Positions 16,717-25,850 of a DNA stretch of 36,310 nt are shown here, one piece after another (positions within the stretch are counted from its first letter, which is position 1; each line of letters starts with the position of its first letter). The position numbers were made by a program, and so were the translations under genes. Under the pieces are notes generated by a model, which did no database searches, was not told the origin of the DNA, and worked only from the letters and a program-made list of their open reading frames with translations. Source of the DNA: Planctomycetaceae bacterium (GTDB lineage Bacteria > Planctomycetota > Planctomycetia > Pirellulales > Pirellulaceae); assembly GCA_002726245.1 (NCBI GenBank), contig PBSM01000303.1, forward strand, positions 1 to 36,310. Direction: 5' to 3'.

Positions 16717-17094
16717 CTATGACAACTGCTCTTTCGTTAGGCGGAAGTAGTCGCCCAGTCCCTGGCCGCCCTCTGTCAGGCGTTGCCGGATCTGTTCCTG
16801 CGGGTGTGCGATTCCTGCTTCAGTGCGCAGTCCGAGTCGCCCTTCGGCCTGTTCCCACTCGCCACCACACACTTTGCGAAGTGCTTCACCGATATAGGCA
16901 CCCCATAATCGCGACAAGATGTCGAGATTCTCCTCGGACTTACCACCCTGGATGGCATACTCAACGGTGTCTACGGTGGACTCGATGTCGTCCACGCTCG
17001 CTTCCGAGAAATCGAGCTCCAAAACCAGATGTTTCCGCGAAAACCGCTGTGCCTCCAGGGCATCCACCTTCATCTGTTCAACGAGATCGGACAT
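16717..17094 (-). CDS. small hypothetical protein (DUF3806-like?)
   Basis: This 125-residue soluble protein has no signal peptide or membrane helix. It starts MSDLVEQMKVDALEAQRFSR and carries a central block RLWGAYIGEALRKVCGGEWE, followed by a Gly-rich LTEGGQGLGDYFRLTKEQLS end. The GAYIGE...GGEW block weakly recalls the DUF3806 type, which I cannot verify. ATG at 17094 is preferred over the TTG directly before it because a gagg lies about 8 bases upstream. It begins 42 bp after the symporter stop and may be co-transcribed. Function unknown. Confidence 0.75.
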   Translation of the reverse strand: MSDLVEQMKVDALEAQRFSRKHLVLELDFSEASVDDIESTVDTVEYAIQGGKSEENLDILSRLWGAYIGEALRKVCGGEWEQAEGRLGLRTEAGIAHPQEQIRQRLTEGGQGLGDYFRLTKEQLS

Positions 17095-17136
17095 CAAGGA
17101 GCCTCGACAGGCGGTGAGTTAACGTCGGAAATACGG

Positions 17137-18813
17137 TCAGTCCTTTGTCGTTGGAAGCTTCTCCAAACTTGCTTCCTTGTTCGGTGTAGCGTTGCGAGTT
17201 ACCCACGTCAACCCGGCCACATCTTTGGGAGTGGTAGGACTCGACAAGCTGAGCAGCAGTGAGGCAATGAACGTGACGGTGAGGGAACATGGCATGATCC
17301 ACGTGAAGCTAAGAGATCGTTCGGGTACAGAAAAGCCCCAAGCGGCCAGCGTCGGTGCGAGCAGCTCGAAGTAACCCAGCCCCACACTTGTTGCGAGCCC
17401 CAGCGCAACACCGCCGATGACCGCCTTCTCGCCAACACGAGGTAGGAACATGCCAACAAGAAACAAGCCGCCAAGCGGTGCCGTGATTGCATTGAATGTC
17501 CGGGGCATTGCATCGACGACGCCCCAGGTGCTGGGAAGAAAACTCAGTCCATACGCCGCGAACGTGATGAGTGTTCCCGCAAGCAGCGTGATCCGTTTGG
17601 CCTCACCGACGTTAGACGTCGTTTCTGTTTTGCTGTTCCGCTTTCGCTCGGAAGCAAGGACCGTCGCGATCGAGTTGATTCCCGAATCGATGCTTGACAT
17701 CGCGGCGGCCAAGAGCGCCGCAAGGATTGCTCCACCACAACCGGCCGGTAGACGACTGACGGCGAACGTCGGAAAGATCAGACTTTGTTCTTTATCCGAC
17801 ACCAAACCGCGATCGATCGGGATCCCTTGGCCGAAGTAGAAGTACAACACGGCCAAGCCAAGAACGACCAGCATCAAGTTGATACCGACGCCAAGCAACG
17901 ACCCCGTGACGAAGCTGCGACGAGCGGCCTTGGCGTCGCTGGTGCTAAAGTACCGCTGGACCGTCATCTGATTGCCTACATGCGTGCAAACATGCCAGAT
18001 GCACATGTTCAGCGCGACCGTTACGACTGTGGCTCGAACGAACGGATCCATACTGAAGAGAGGCAATGCATGCGGGTTGTCGCTCGCTGCGAGATGCTGC
18101 GTCGCAGAGGAGTACCAATCGGCAAGCGACGAATTGGTCGTTACGGCAACGAAACCGATCGTGAACAGACCGCCTCCGACCAGAAGAACGACTTGCACAA
18201 CGTCCGTCCAAATCACGGCTCGCAAACCACCAAGCATCGTGTAAATGGTTGCGACCGTGCCGACGGTGAGGATCACGACAAGCAGCCGCGCCGAGGACTC
18301 CGGTTCCGCAACTCCTACGTTCTTGAAAACGTTCGACACACTGGCCGGGATAGGTAAATCACTGACACGAGCCAGTGCCTTGGCTGACAGCAAGACAACA
18401 AAGCCCATCCACAGCACTACCATCAAAATGAACAGGCTGGCGCCGAGGCGTCTGGCGCTCGGACCGAATCGCCCGCCCAAGTACTCATAGGCAGAGGTGT
18501 AACGAAATCGCATCATGAAGGGGATGCAGAAGCACCAGACGATCAACATCTCCAGAGGGATCGCGAGCATCTTGCCAAAGATGTGTGTCACGCCGGACTT
18601 CCAAACTTCACCCGGCTCGGAGAGATAGGTAAGGCTGGAGAGCAGGGACGCGATGACGCTCATGCCCACAGCGAACCAAGGCATGTTTCGGCCGGCGAGG
18701 AAGTACTCGTCGTTCGAACTCTGCCGTCGAGACAAGTAAGCGCCAAACGCGATCATCCCAATCAGATAGATCACGATGACCGCGTGGTCTTGCCAAGCCA
18801 AGGCTAACAGCAC
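17137..18813 (-). CDS. sodium:solute symporter (SSS family)
   Basis: This 558-residue protein has many hydrophobic helices (about 13 expected for the family) and belongs to the solute:sodium symporters. The N-terminus AVIVIYLIGMIAFGAYLSRR, the block SSNDEYFLAGRNMPWFAVGM and ASLLSSLTYLSEPGEVWKSG are typical. The later segment GGAILAALLAAAMSSIDSGI contains the SS/D region usually linked to Na+ binding at the fifth core helix of the repeat. The start is GTG at 18813 with gaggag five bases upstream. Substrates of related SSS proteins include sugars, amino acids, sialic acid and carboxylates; none can be chosen here. Confidence 0.92.
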   Translation of the reverse strand: MLLALAWQDHAVIVIYLIGMIAFGAYLSRRQSSNDEYFLAGRNMPWFAVGMSVIASLLSSLTYLSEPGEVWKSGVTHIFGKMLAIPLEMLIVWCFCIPFMMRFRYTSAYEYLGGRFGPSARRLGASLFILMVVLWMGFVVLLSAKALARVSDLPIPASVSNVFKNVGVAEPESSARLLVVILTVGTVATIYTMLGGLRAVIWTDVVQVVLLVGGGLFTIGFVAVTTNSSLADWYSSATQHLAASDNPHALPLFSMDPFVRATVVTVALNMCIWHVCTHVGNQMTVQRYFSTSDAKAARRSFVTGSLLGVGINLMLVVLGLAVLYFYFGQGIPIDRGLVSDKEQSLIFPTFAVSRLPAGCGGAILAALLAAAMSSIDSGINSIATVLASERKRNSKTETTSNVGEAKRITLLAGTLITFAAYGLSFLPSTWGVVDAMPRTFNAITAPLGGLFLVGMFLPRVGEKAVIGGVALGLATSVGLGYFELLAPTLAAWGFSVPERSLSFTWIMPCSLTVTFIASLLLSLSSPTTPKDVAGLTWVTRNATPNKEASLEKLPTTKD

Positions 18814-18832
18814 GAGAGCTCCTCGGAGGGCG

Positions 18833-18855
18833 GCGTAGCCGCAAAGTCGTTGTTC
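18833..18855 (-). repeat. 23-bp dispersed repeat, copy 2 (inverted)
   Basis: This is the exact reverse complement of 16691-16713. It lies immediately upstream of the symporter start region, between it and the GYF-domain gene on the opposite strand. The remaining gap to 18974 holds no recognisable gene or strong promoter. Confidence 0.8.
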
Positions 18856-18974
18856 TACTTACGAGTATCGTAGCAGATCATCTCGTGGCGGTCGCGGAGG
18901 TACAAACGACGGCCCGACACAACCGGGTTTGCTATTCGCGGCGATGTCGGAAAGAATGCGGGTTGGAACGCCAA

Positions 18975-20573
18975 ATGGAAACTCAGTGGTATTACGCTCG
19001 TGACGGTAAGCAGCTCGGCCCTGTGTCGGCGGAGGCACTGCACCGGTTGGCGCGTGAAGGGCAGCTGAACGGCGACAATCTGGTGTGGCGCGCTGGGATG
19101 GAGAAATGGGAGAAGGCTGCGGCGGTCGGCATCGGCGGCGAGATCGAACCTCCGCCTGTCGCTCCCGTTTCGAGTCCACCTCCTCCACCCGTGGCGCACC
19201 CCGCTGCGCCGCAGACGGCAACACAACGTCCAACTCGGCGCAAACGATCTAGTTTCGATCCGCAGCTCATCATTTGGGGCGGCAGCGGGTTGTTCGCCTT
19301 CTTGATCTGCGTGGTCTTCATCGTTTCCTCCGGGCGCAAGTCACAGGTCGCCGATCGCCGCAACTCTCGACGAACAACATCCACAGCGCCCATCAGAACT
19401 CGCAGTCCTTCGCCTCGAACGGTCGCCGGGGCTCGCGGTGGCAACGGCGAACGTCCCGGAGTCGCTCCGCGTGTTGAACAACCTCTAGCCCAAACGCGTT
19501 CCGCATCGGGAAGCGAGCGGAACATCACGGCCCCCAGCTCTATTCCGCCTTCGACGCCTAGTCGCTTGCCATTGCCCAACGCTCGCACGGAGATGCCAAA
19601 GCTACTTGAAGACCTTGTCGCAGCAACACAAACGAAGCCAGAGGAGTCGCCTGAGGCCGATAATGCGACGAGCCGATCCTCGACCGGCGAAACAGAGTTG
19701 ACCGATTCGCCGAAGCCAGCCGCCCAAGTGATAAACTCGTCCAACGCAACGAATTCGAAACTGGCAGAACAGCAGCAGACACTATTCCAAAAGATTGACA
19801 TCCAGCGCCAGCCCAAGTTCAGCGTCCAAGGACTGACGACGACGCAGAACATTCACTACCAACTCTTCTCGAAGCTAACGATCGATTCGACGAAAGACGG
19901 GACTCGGACCGTGACGCAATTCGTCGAGGAAACGCGATTGCTGGCGGCGGATGACTTGTCGCGAGCCACTTTCGCGAAATCCCTGGATGAGTTGAAACGC
20001 CGCCAGTTTACCTACAAGCTAGACTCGCACGGCGAAGTCGTGGACTTCACAGGATACAAGAAGAATCTGGCATCGCTTCCGGTGGACTTGCTGTCCGGAA
20101 GCGGCTTCATGATGACTTCCGTCATCGACGAAGATGGCTGGAAGGAACTGGCAGAGCTGACATTTTTTGTACCGAAGCTGGATGCACAACAGGGTGAACC
20201 GTGGCAACGGCAGATGGCTCACGACTTTGGGCAGCTAGGGAGTTGGTCGGGAGCCACGACCTTCACTTGGGGCAAGTCCAATCAAGACGACTCAGCTACC
20301 GAGCGGATTAACTATCGACATGACATGACGCATCAGAAACCGACTGGCGGCGAGAGCAAGTTACCGTTCAAGATCAAAGCTGCTAGTTTCACGCTGCGGC
20401 AAGCTTCGGGATCGATTGCGTACGACCGAGCGAAACAGAGAGTCTCGACTGTGGAAGAGATTTTCGACGTCAGCGGATCGGTGACCATTGAGTTGGCAGG
20501 CCAGTCGCTTCCCGTTGAGCTGACGGAGCGGCAACAGATCACGATCGAGTTGTCTGAGCAAAAACAGGCATAA
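18975..20573 (+). CDS. GYF-domain single-pass membrane protein
   Basis: This 532-residue protein has an N-terminal GYF_2-type domain (residues 1-50: METQWYYARDGKQLGPVSAE, then LVWRAGMEKW). A Pro-rich linker, a basic RRKRSS stop-transfer patch and one membrane helix (97-118, LIIWGGSGLFAFLICVVFIV) follow. The GYF domain is therefore probably cytoplasmic and the large C-terminal part outside. The region 120-270 is Ser/Pro/Thr-rich and probably disordered; residues about 290-530 form a beta-rich domain with regular YRL/TFxW repeats, perhaps of a DUF6263-like type, not certain. ATG at 18975 is used because the preceding 30 codons are unlike the domain. It ends 8 bp from the convergent WD40 gene. 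Confidence 0.85.
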   Translation: METQWYYARDGKQLGPVSAEALHRLAREGQLNGDNLVWRAGMEKWEKAAAVGIGGEIEPPPVAPVSSPPPPPVAHPAAPQTATQRPTRRKRSSFDPQLIIWGGSGLFAFLICVVFIVSSGRKSQVADRRNSRRTTSTAPIRTRSPSPRTVAGARGGNGERPGVAPRVEQPLAQTRSASGSERNITAPSSIPPSTPSRLPLPNARTEMPKLLEDLVAATQTKPEESPEADNATSRSSTGETELTDSPKPAAQVINSSNATNSKLAEQQQTLFQKIDIQRQPKFSVQGLTTTQNIHYQLFSKLTIDSTKDGTRTVTQFVEETRLLAADDLSRATFAKSLDELKRRQFTYKLDSHGEVVDFTGYKKNLASLPVDLLSGSGFMMTSVIDEDGWKELAELTFFVPKLDAQQGEPWQRQMAHDFGQLGSWSGATTFTWGKSNQDDSATERINYRHDMTHQKPTGGESKLPFKIKAASFTLRQASGSIAYDRAKQRVSTVEEIFDVSGSVTIELAGQSLPVELTERQQITIELSEQKQA

Positions 20574-20581
20574 CGGCAAAA

Positions 20582-23500
20582 CTAATCTGGCAGCCGCCAG
20601 ACGCGGATCACGCCGTATGTGCCGGAGGAAACTGCGCCGCGTGCGTCGGAAAGGTATTGCACGGCGGTGGCGCTTCCCGGAAGGCTGCTGCGGCGTCGGT
20701 CGCTTAGCGTCTGTATCTCGCTGCCATCTTCAACGTTCCACAGAGTGACCTCGTTCATCATGCCGGCGCTCAAGAGACGCTGGCCATCTGGCGAAAACGC
20801 AATGCGATAACATGATCGTGTCGTTGGCATCCGCGAAATCATGTTCCCGGAATTGATGTCCCAGACCATGGCTTGTTCAAAGGAACAGGCCGCGACAAGC
20901 CTGCCGTCAAATGATAGTGCGACGTGATTCGGATCTCGTCCCAGGCCAGAAAACGGGCCAGCCGTCTTGGCGGGTCGCAGGCTCCAGACATAGACGTTGT
21001 CATCGCTACTGCCGGCAGCGACCAGCCGGCCGTTGTCCGAGATCGCGATGGTCACGGGAGTGCGTCGACAGTTCAATTGTCCGAGCGGGCCTCCTCGCAT
21101 GGCAAACAAGCGGAGATTACCGGATCCACTTGAATTCAGAGCCCACAGCAGGATGTTGCTGTCGCGAGCAACCGCCATCGCACGCGATCTCACTTTCGTA
21201 TCAAGCCGATCGGCCAACTTGCCAGTCTGGAGATTCCAGACTTCAACGGTTTCACTCGCGCCGGAAACGATGACGAACTTGTCATCCGGAGACAAGCCGA
21301 GCCACGTGAACGACCCTACGCCCGGCCGTAACAATGCAACTTCCTCGCCGGTCGCGAGATCCCAGAAGCGCACTGTTTGGTCCCGCGAACCCGAAACGAC
21401 ATGCTTGCCAGTCCGAGTCACTGCCAAAGAGAGAACATCGGACGTGTGTCCTTCCAGCCGTCGCACTAAGCCAACATTGACGTCAAGCCACGCGAACTTC
21501 GAGTTTCGGCTGGCGTTGGGTGCGACCTTCTCCGAAATCTCGTCCGAACGCCGTTTGGCTTTCGTTCGATCGAGATCAGCGAGCCCTGGCAGCGCCGCCC
21601 GATACCAATATTTGGCCCGGAGCCAGGCTCCATTCCGATCGCCTTCAGCGGCTTTCGCACCCCAGTCGTACCAACCGTCTGCCACGGCGAGTCGCTCTTT
21701 ACCTTCGGTCGGTTCTTGAAGATCCTTGCTGGCAAGTTCTTTCAGCGTTACGTTTGTTCCTTTGGCCAGATGCGGTAGACCGGCCTCCCAATCCTCCTTC
21801 ACGAAACAGAGATATTGGCCAAGGTCGAGATTGGCTTCCGGATCGTCCGGAGCGGCCGCCAGCTTCTGCTTTGCAGCCTCTGCTTGCCACCAGAGCTTCG
21901 TGCCTTCGGTGATTCGCTTTCCGAGCGCGAGCGCGGCCTTGGCTAAGTCGCGGTCGCGCGGGCGATTCAAGCGGGCAATCAACCCGACCTGCTTCTCGGC
22001 TGCCTCAAATTCACTTTCGAGCAGCGCCTCTTCCGACATATCCAGCACGAGGTCAGCTAAAACTCGGCGATCCGCCTGCGACTTGGCTGCCTCTGTCAGC
22101 TTTACCATCGTGTCCAACTTTAGCGTCCAGGAAGCAACGTCAAATTGATCGGTTAGCTGTTCCGTTAGACGCAACGCCAAGTGCGGATTCACCGCCTCGA
22201 CGGCTAGTAATCTCGCCTCGAACAACAAACCGAACTTCGATGCTCCTTCCTCAGTTTCAGCAGCTTGCTTCAACAACTCATTGGCAAGCGTCACCTTCGC
22301 CGCCGGATCATTGGCGGAAGCGAATTCGTCACGGTAAATGTCCTTAACCTGCGTCGAGGCTTGCCGGCGATCCTCGGCTGAGGGAACTGCCAATCGTCTC
22401 TTTGGCGTCGCCGCAACGAATGGTCTCGGATTGGGTATCGGTCGCAGAGTTGATGGCGTCGTCTGCGACGTATTTGCCGCGACCAGGGGACTCTTTATGG
22501 CGTCACCCGGTGGCGACTCCCAAACTGAAGCTGCAGCCGCCTCAAGAATCGCGCCACTACGTTGCAGAGCGACCGAGATCGCCAAGGGAACAAGCCCCTG
22601 CTCGGCTAGTTCGCGAGATCGCTGAAGGTGTTCCTCCGCAGTGAGCGAATACAGTTGAGTCGTGGGAGTCAACCCACGCACCAGGGCGGCGTCGATTACG
22701 TGTCCGTCCCCACTTGTTGAGGCGACTGAGATATCGAGTAGATGATCGCCGGGTTGCAATCGAGACTCAAAGAAGGGCCGAGCGCCACTGAATCGATCCG
22801 CTTGGGTGGCTCCTGCCGGACTTGGTTTCCAAACGACGCTGTAACGATGTCTGTTCTGGAAGACGAAAACATGGCACGTGTAAGTGACTAACGGCGAGTC
22901 CTTTCGCGACTTCACTCCGTCTTTGAACTCAGATGGCGTCCGGGCCAGCCACAATTCGGAATCGGGCGGCTCTCCTTTGGACTCCACCCACACTCCGGTA
23001 AAGCGCAACTCGCTATCCCCAAATCCAGCCACATCGACCGGCTCAAAGCCAGCAGCCTTGAACCGCTCGTTAGTCGGAGTGTATTCGCTGGCCGTCACTC
23101 CTGCGACGAATCGCCAGGGCCGACTATCACGCGTCCAGACAGCCGCAACCAGAACATCGCTGCCGACGGAATACGGTCGAATTCGTAGCGGACGCCAACC
23201 GTACCTCGCCAACGGCCGAAGCATGTTGACAAGTTCGTCATACGCAATCGACTGGCAAAGCAAAAAGCGATCAGCAACGATTCCTCCGCCCGACTCAACT
23301 GTACGCCTGAACGAAGACGGAAGGATAGATGGCATCGCGCAAGCGAACGCGGCGAAGTCCAAATCCTCGATTATCTCTTGCGATTCATCGATCTTCGCAA
23401 CCGTGATGGTGGGAGGCCGACGCTTCGCCGTGGATTCGATGGGTGTCTCAGAAGGCGTCTTGGGGGGCTCGGGACGAAGAACCTTCGTTGTTGGCGGTCC

Positions 23501-24112
23501 TGGCGACCGTTCGTTTGCTCGGGCTGCGGGTTTCCAGGCGGGCGGCGCGAGGCCCGCAGGCTCCTTACTCGAGAAGACACCGGAATAGACCGCTGCTATC
23601 AAGCCGACAGCGACGACGACGACGAGTGTGCCGACGAAAGTGATGAGCCGCTTAGGCTGATCGCGCCGAGCCTGCCGTCTTCGCCGTGGGGAGACCGTGA
23701 CCAGAGAGCCTTTTTGTTCCGGCTCGACGCCAACAGACGCCGGCAGCGGGAGATGAGCGGCAGCAACCGGCGAGACAGGCTGTGCAATCGGTACGGGTAA
23801 GACCACCTCCGGGTCGGGTGCGATCTGTGCCTGGATCTGCTCGCGTAACACGTCATCATAGGCGGTCTTCTTGTCGGCCTGGAGCAGCGTGACCTTTGCC
23901 GCGGAGAGTTCGTTTAGCAAGCGTTGCGACTCCGCAGAACGTTGGCCGTTCTGGAAGGTTCGGACGTGCCCCATTTGCCGATCAGCGGCCCTTTCGATCA
24001 CGTTCAGGTTGTCTTCGAACGTCTCGATTCCGAGGAGGCGATAGTGGTTCGTCGGCTGATCCTTGGGAGGAATGCCAAGCCACTCGTAGTAGGGATCGAA
24101 CGGATCTGACAT
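20582..24112 (-). CDS. giant planctomycete membrane protein with J-like domain and C-terminal WD40 repeats
   Basis: This 1176-residue protein begins MSDPFDPYYEWLGIPPKDQP, a planctomycete-specific J-like domain (residues 1-95: NHYRLLGIETFEDNLNVIER then LLNELSAAKVTLLQADKKTA). It lacks the HPD motif needed to stimulate Hsp70. A Pro-rich linker and a basic patch precede one membrane helix (155-177). The long middle region contains helical, TPR-like stretches, e.g. WLRAKYWYRAALPGLADLDR. The last ~300 residues carry WD40 repeats such as LVRRLEGHTSDVLSLAVTRT and VVSGSRDQTVRFWDL. Start at 24112 is chosen because the J-like domain begins there. Function unknown; it probably scaffolds complexes at the membrane. 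Confidence 0.9.
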   Translation of the reverse strand: MSDPFDPYYEWLGIPPKDQPTNHYRLLGIETFEDNLNVIERAADRQMGHVRTFQNGQRSAESQRLLNELSAAKVTLLQADKKTAYDDVLREQIQAQIAPDPEVVLPVPIAQPVSPVAAAHLPLPASVGVEPEQKGSLVTVSPRRRRQARRDQPKRLITFVGTLVVVVAVGLIAAVYSGVFSSKEPAGLAPPAWKPAARANERSPGPPTTKVLRPEPPKTPSETPIESTAKRRPPTITVAKIDESQEIIEDLDFAAFACAMPSILPSSFRRTVESGGGIVADRFLLCQSIAYDELVNMLRPLARYGWRPLRIRPYSVGSDVLVAAVWTRDSRPWRFVAGVTASEYTPTNERFKAAGFEPVDVAGFGDSELRFTGVWVESKGEPPDSELWLARTPSEFKDGVKSRKDSPLVTYTCHVFVFQNRHRYSVVWKPSPAGATQADRFSGARPFFESRLQPGDHLLDISVASTSGDGHVIDAALVRGLTPTTQLYSLTAEEHLQRSRELAEQGLVPLAISVALQRSGAILEAAAASVWESPPGDAIKSPLVAANTSQTTPSTLRPIPNPRPFVAATPKRRLAVPSAEDRRQASTQVKDIYRDEFASANDPAAKVTLANELLKQAAETEEGASKFGLLFEARLLAVEAVNPHLALRLTEQLTDQFDVASWTLKLDTMVKLTEAAKSQADRRVLADLVLDMSEEALLESEFEAAEKQVGLIARLNRPRDRDLAKAALALGKRITEGTKLWWQAEAAKQKLAAAPDDPEANLDLGQYLCFVKEDWEAGLPHLAKGTNVTLKELASKDLQEPTEGKERLAVADGWYDWGAKAAEGDRNGAWLRAKYWYRAALPGLADLDRTKAKRRSDEISEKVAPNASRNSKFAWLDVNVGLVRRLEGHTSDVLSLAVTRTGKHVVSGSRDQTVRFWDLATGEEVALLRPGVGSFTWLGLSPDDKFVIVSGASETVEVWNLQTGKLADRLDTKVRSRAMAVARDSNILLWALNSSGSGNLRLFAMRGGPLGQLNCRRTPVTIAISDNGRLVAAGSSDDNVYVWSLRPAKTAGPFSGLGRDPNHVALSFDGRLVAACSFEQAMVWDINSGNMISRMPTTRSCYRIAFSPDGQRLLSAGMMNEVTLWNVEDGSEIQTLSDRRRSSLPGSATAVQYLSDARGAVSSGTYGVIRVWRLPD

Positions 24113-24246
24113 CTCGTGCCTCAATGCGGGAAGCAAGCAACTCTCCAATATACGGACTCGGCCAATTGCCCGCCACAGATTGTCCGATGTGGAAGCGAGC
24201 AGGATCGCTCTGCCAAACACCGACCGACTCGGTTGATTCACCGGTG

Positions 24247-24675
24247 CTAACTAAACATCTGCCCAGTATCGGTCGGTTCGAATGCGTCTCTACAGTGCTC
24301 GATGGTCGGCATGCGTTGCCCGTCCGGCCACGTTACGGCAACGATGTCTAACCGGGCAGCATTCTCCAATAGATCATGTCGGCGAAGGTAGCTGAGCGAG
24401 GTTCGCGTGATGCGGCGTTGCTTGTCGGAATCGACGGCTTCGACCGGACGCCCGGCGTCGTGATGACGGCGAGTTTTGACTTCGACAAAGACAACGGTGC
24501 GGCCATCGACTGCGACAAGATCGATCCCGCCGATGCGATCGCGCTCGCTTCGGCCTACGATGACGTAGCCCTTCTGCTTCAAAAACCGAGCGGCCGCCGC
24601 TTCACCCCGCACCCCAAGCGGTTTCGGCTTCCGCCGCGCGTGCCACCAATCTCTGACCTGCTGATGAATCGACAT
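24247..24675 (-). CDS. yraN: YraN family (UPF0102) endonuclease-like protein
   Basis: This 142-residue protein has the small PD-(D/E)xK-like fold of the YraN family. After a helical lead, GVRGEAAAARFLKQKGY contains the family glutamate E25. Catalytic-type residues are D52 in GGIDLVAVDG and E65/K67 in VVFVEVKTRR. The length fits the family. YraN is often found with rplS and rnhB; here it directly follows the rplS region (about 98 bp) as the end of the ffh-rpsP-trmD-rplS cluster, with no rnhB. Biological role is poorly established, though a nuclease function is suggested by the fold. Confidence 0.93.
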   Translation of the reverse strand: MSIHQQVRDWWHARRKPKPLGVRGEAAAARFLKQKGYVIVGRSERDRIGGIDLVAVDGRTVVFVEVKTRRHHDAGRPVEAVDSDKQRRITRTSLSYLRRHDLLENAARLDIVAVTWPDGQRMPTIEHCRDAFEPTDTGQMFS

Positions 24676-24773
24676 GCTCCCAACCCCGGGAAGGTCGCTT
24701 CTGACGGAATGACTAAGGAATGGCGAGAGTCACTAGCACGCAAAGTCCCGCTCGACGAGCGGGACCTACTCTC

Positions 24774-25127
24774 TCACTTGCGACGTCGTTCCTTCAAACG
24801 CACAGCCTTGCCAACGCGATCGCGGAGGAAGTAAAGCTTCGCGCGACGAACCACACTCGATCGCTTTACTTCGACTTTGGCAATGCGCGGCGAATGCACT
24901 GGAAACTTCCGTTCGACCCCTTCACCGGCGACGATGCGTCGCACCGTGAACATCTCGCGCGAACCGCCGCCACTGCGAGCGATCACGGTTCCGTTGAAGA
25001 CCTGAATACGTTCCTTGTTGCCTTCGAGGATCTTCGTGTGAACGTCAACCGTATCACCGATCTCAAACTCCGGTGGCGTCTCGTTGAGTGTCGATTGCTC
25101 GACTAACTTCATCAATTCCTGGCTCAT
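24774..25127 (-). CDS. rplS: 50S ribosomal protein L19
   Basis: This 117-residue protein is ribosomal protein L19, which lies at the 30S-50S interface. The sequence has the typical [40 protein letters not shown] and C-terminal [20 protein letters not shown]. An aaggaag site lies just upstream of its ATG. It begins 18 bp after the trmD stop, the classic gene order, and is surely in the same operon. Length is normal, with a lysine/arginine-rich end. Confidence 0.97.
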   Translation of the reverse strand: MSQELMKLVEQSTLNETPPEFEIGDTVDVHTKILEGNKERIQVFNGTVIARSGGGSREMFTVRRIVAGEGVERKFPVHSPRIAKVEVKRSSVVRRAKLYFLRDRVGKAVRLKERRRK

Positions 25128-25145
25128 CGTTCTTCCTTTCGCAGG

Positions 25146-25850
25146 TTATTCCCGATCGGGCGACGCCTCGTCTAACAAGTCGGCTCGCCGTTGTCGTGTC
25201 TTCAAATAACTTTGTTCTCGCCGCCAACGGGCGATCTCTTCGTGGTTGCCTCCGAGCAACACCTCCGGAACCTTGTGTCCGCGGTACTCACGAGGGCGTG
25301 TGTATTGTGCGAATTCCAGCAATCGATTGCCTTCAGAAAACGAATCGTCAACGCAACTGTTCTCGTCGCCGAGCACTTCAGGCACCAAACGGATCACGGC
25401 ATCTACCAAAACCATGGCAGCCACCTCGCCACCGTTGAGGACGAAATCACCGACTGAGATTTCGTCCGGTTCCAGGATGTCGGTCACGCGCTGGTCAAAG
25501 CCTTCGTAGCGACCGCAGAGCAGCAACAATCGTTCTTCTTTGGCAATCTCCTCCACAACTCTTTGATTCAACTTGCGACCTTGCGGCGTTAGCAAGACGA
25601 CTCGACCAGGTTTGTCACATTGCTGCTGTATGTCTTCGACGCTCTCGACAACCGGCTCGACGCAGAGCACCATGCCTGGGCCACCGCCGTACGGCCGATC
25701 ATCGACTTTCTTGTGCTTATCGATCGACCATCGGCGGATGTCATGGACCGCAACATCGACCAACCCTCTTTCGATCGCTTTGTGTAGCAAACTCTGCCCG
25801 AGATACCCGGCGAATAGGTCGGGAAACAGAGTCAGCACATCAAAACGCAT
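25146..25850 (-). CDS. trmD: tRNA (guanine-N1)-methyltransferase
   Basis: This 234-residue enzyme methylates G37 at N1 in tRNAs reading CNN-type codons, preventing frameshifting. It is a SPOUT (trefoil-knot) methyltransferase. Visible elements are DDRPYGGGPGMVLCVEPV (50-67), the knot from VVLLTPQGRKL to LLCGRYEGFDQRV, and DFVLNGGEVAAMVLVDAVIR (135-154), with D150 as the likely catalytic aspartate. Its start codon directly abuts the rpsP stop, so the two are probably translationally coupled. The length is ordinary. The usual neighbour rimM is not between rpsP and trmD. Confidence 0.97.
   Translation of the reverse strand: MRFDVLTLFPDLFAGYLGQSLLHKAIERGLVDVAVHDIRRWSIDKHKKVDDRPYGGGPGMVLCVEPVVESVEDIQQQCDKPGRVVLLTPQGRKLNQRVVEEIAKEERLLLLCGRYEGFDQRVTDILEPDEISVGDFVLNGGEVAAMVLVDAVIRLVPEVLGDENSCVDDSFSEGNRLLEFAQYTRPREYRGHKVPEVLLGGNHEEIARWRREQSYLKTRQRRADLLDEASPDRE

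Noticed and set aside
23095..23860. Several short Ser/Arg-rich open frames on both strands within the J-like/WD40 gene
   Set aside because: They are shadows of the large gene with no independent start signals.
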